A DNA stretch of 5,562 nucleotides from Actinomycetota bacterium (GTDB lineage: Bacteria > Actinomycetota > Actinomycetes > S36-B12), in the NCBI GenBank assembly GCA_003456155.1, contig DMPC01000121.1, positions 4,322 through 9,883 on the forward strand. The letters run 5' to 3'. Both the position numbers and the translations under genes were made by a program. Positions 5,552-5,562 of this stretch are shown here, in pieces; the stretch's first letter is position 1; each line of letters starts with the position of its first letter. A model generated the notes under the pieces. It was not told where the DNA came from. It did not search any database and was given only the letters and a program-made list of their open reading frames with translations.

Positions 5552-5562
5552 GCGATCACACA

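Noticed and set aside
1..5562. Mobile element, CRISPR array, defence or toxin system, phage genes, tRNA or riboswitch.
   Set aside because: I saw no terminal repeats, spacer-repeat pattern, transposase, nuclease or toxin motif, cloverleaf or riboswitch-like leader. All five genes belong to common metabolic or transport families with similar codon use, so no novel system is claimed.

Overview
The window is dense, GC-rich bacterial DNA. G or C dominates third codon positions, gaps between genes are tiny, and one or two starts look leaderless. This points to a high-GC actinobacterium (Actinomycetota, possibly a Micrococcales-type genome). That is inference from composition and gene style; no rRNA or marker gene is present. 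There are no tRNA or rRNA genes, CRISPR arrays, insertion sequences or phage genes, and no gene-free stretch longer than 105 bases.

Layout: (1) 37-894 (+), a 285-residue aldo/keto reductase with an intact catalytic tetrad. (2) 891-1229 (-), a 112-residue small cupin that meets gene 1 tail to tail on one shared CTAG. (3) 1255-2688 (-), a 477-residue fold-type-I PLP-dependent Orn/Lys/Arg-type decarboxylase, 25 bases upstream of the cupin and very likely in one operon with it. (4) 2689-2793, a 105-base divergent promoter region with two short inverted repeats. (5) 2794-3915 (+), a 373-residue GarK/GlxK-type glycerate kinase. (6) 3935-5512 (-), a 525-residue CPA1/NhaP-type cation:proton antiporter that converges on the kinase with a 19-base gap and has a TANNNT -10 box placed for leaderless transcription.

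Function: the genes are housekeeping or metabolic, and the window is not one obvious pathway. The only clear functional unit is the decarboxylase-cupin pair. Its substrate cannot be read from sequence; a basic amino acid (lysine, arginine or ornithine) is the family expectation. Amino-acid decarboxylation and cation/proton exchange both affect cytoplasmic pH, but the antiporter is a separate transcription unit, so a shared role is only a weak suggestion. Glycerate kinase feeds glycerate into central carbon metabolism.

I do not see a previously undescribed system here. The points most worth a second look are the decarboxylase-cupin pair, the hybrid active-site signature of the decarboxylase, the inverted repeats in the divergent promoter, the shared palindromic stop at 891-894, and the leaderless-type promoter of the antiporter.
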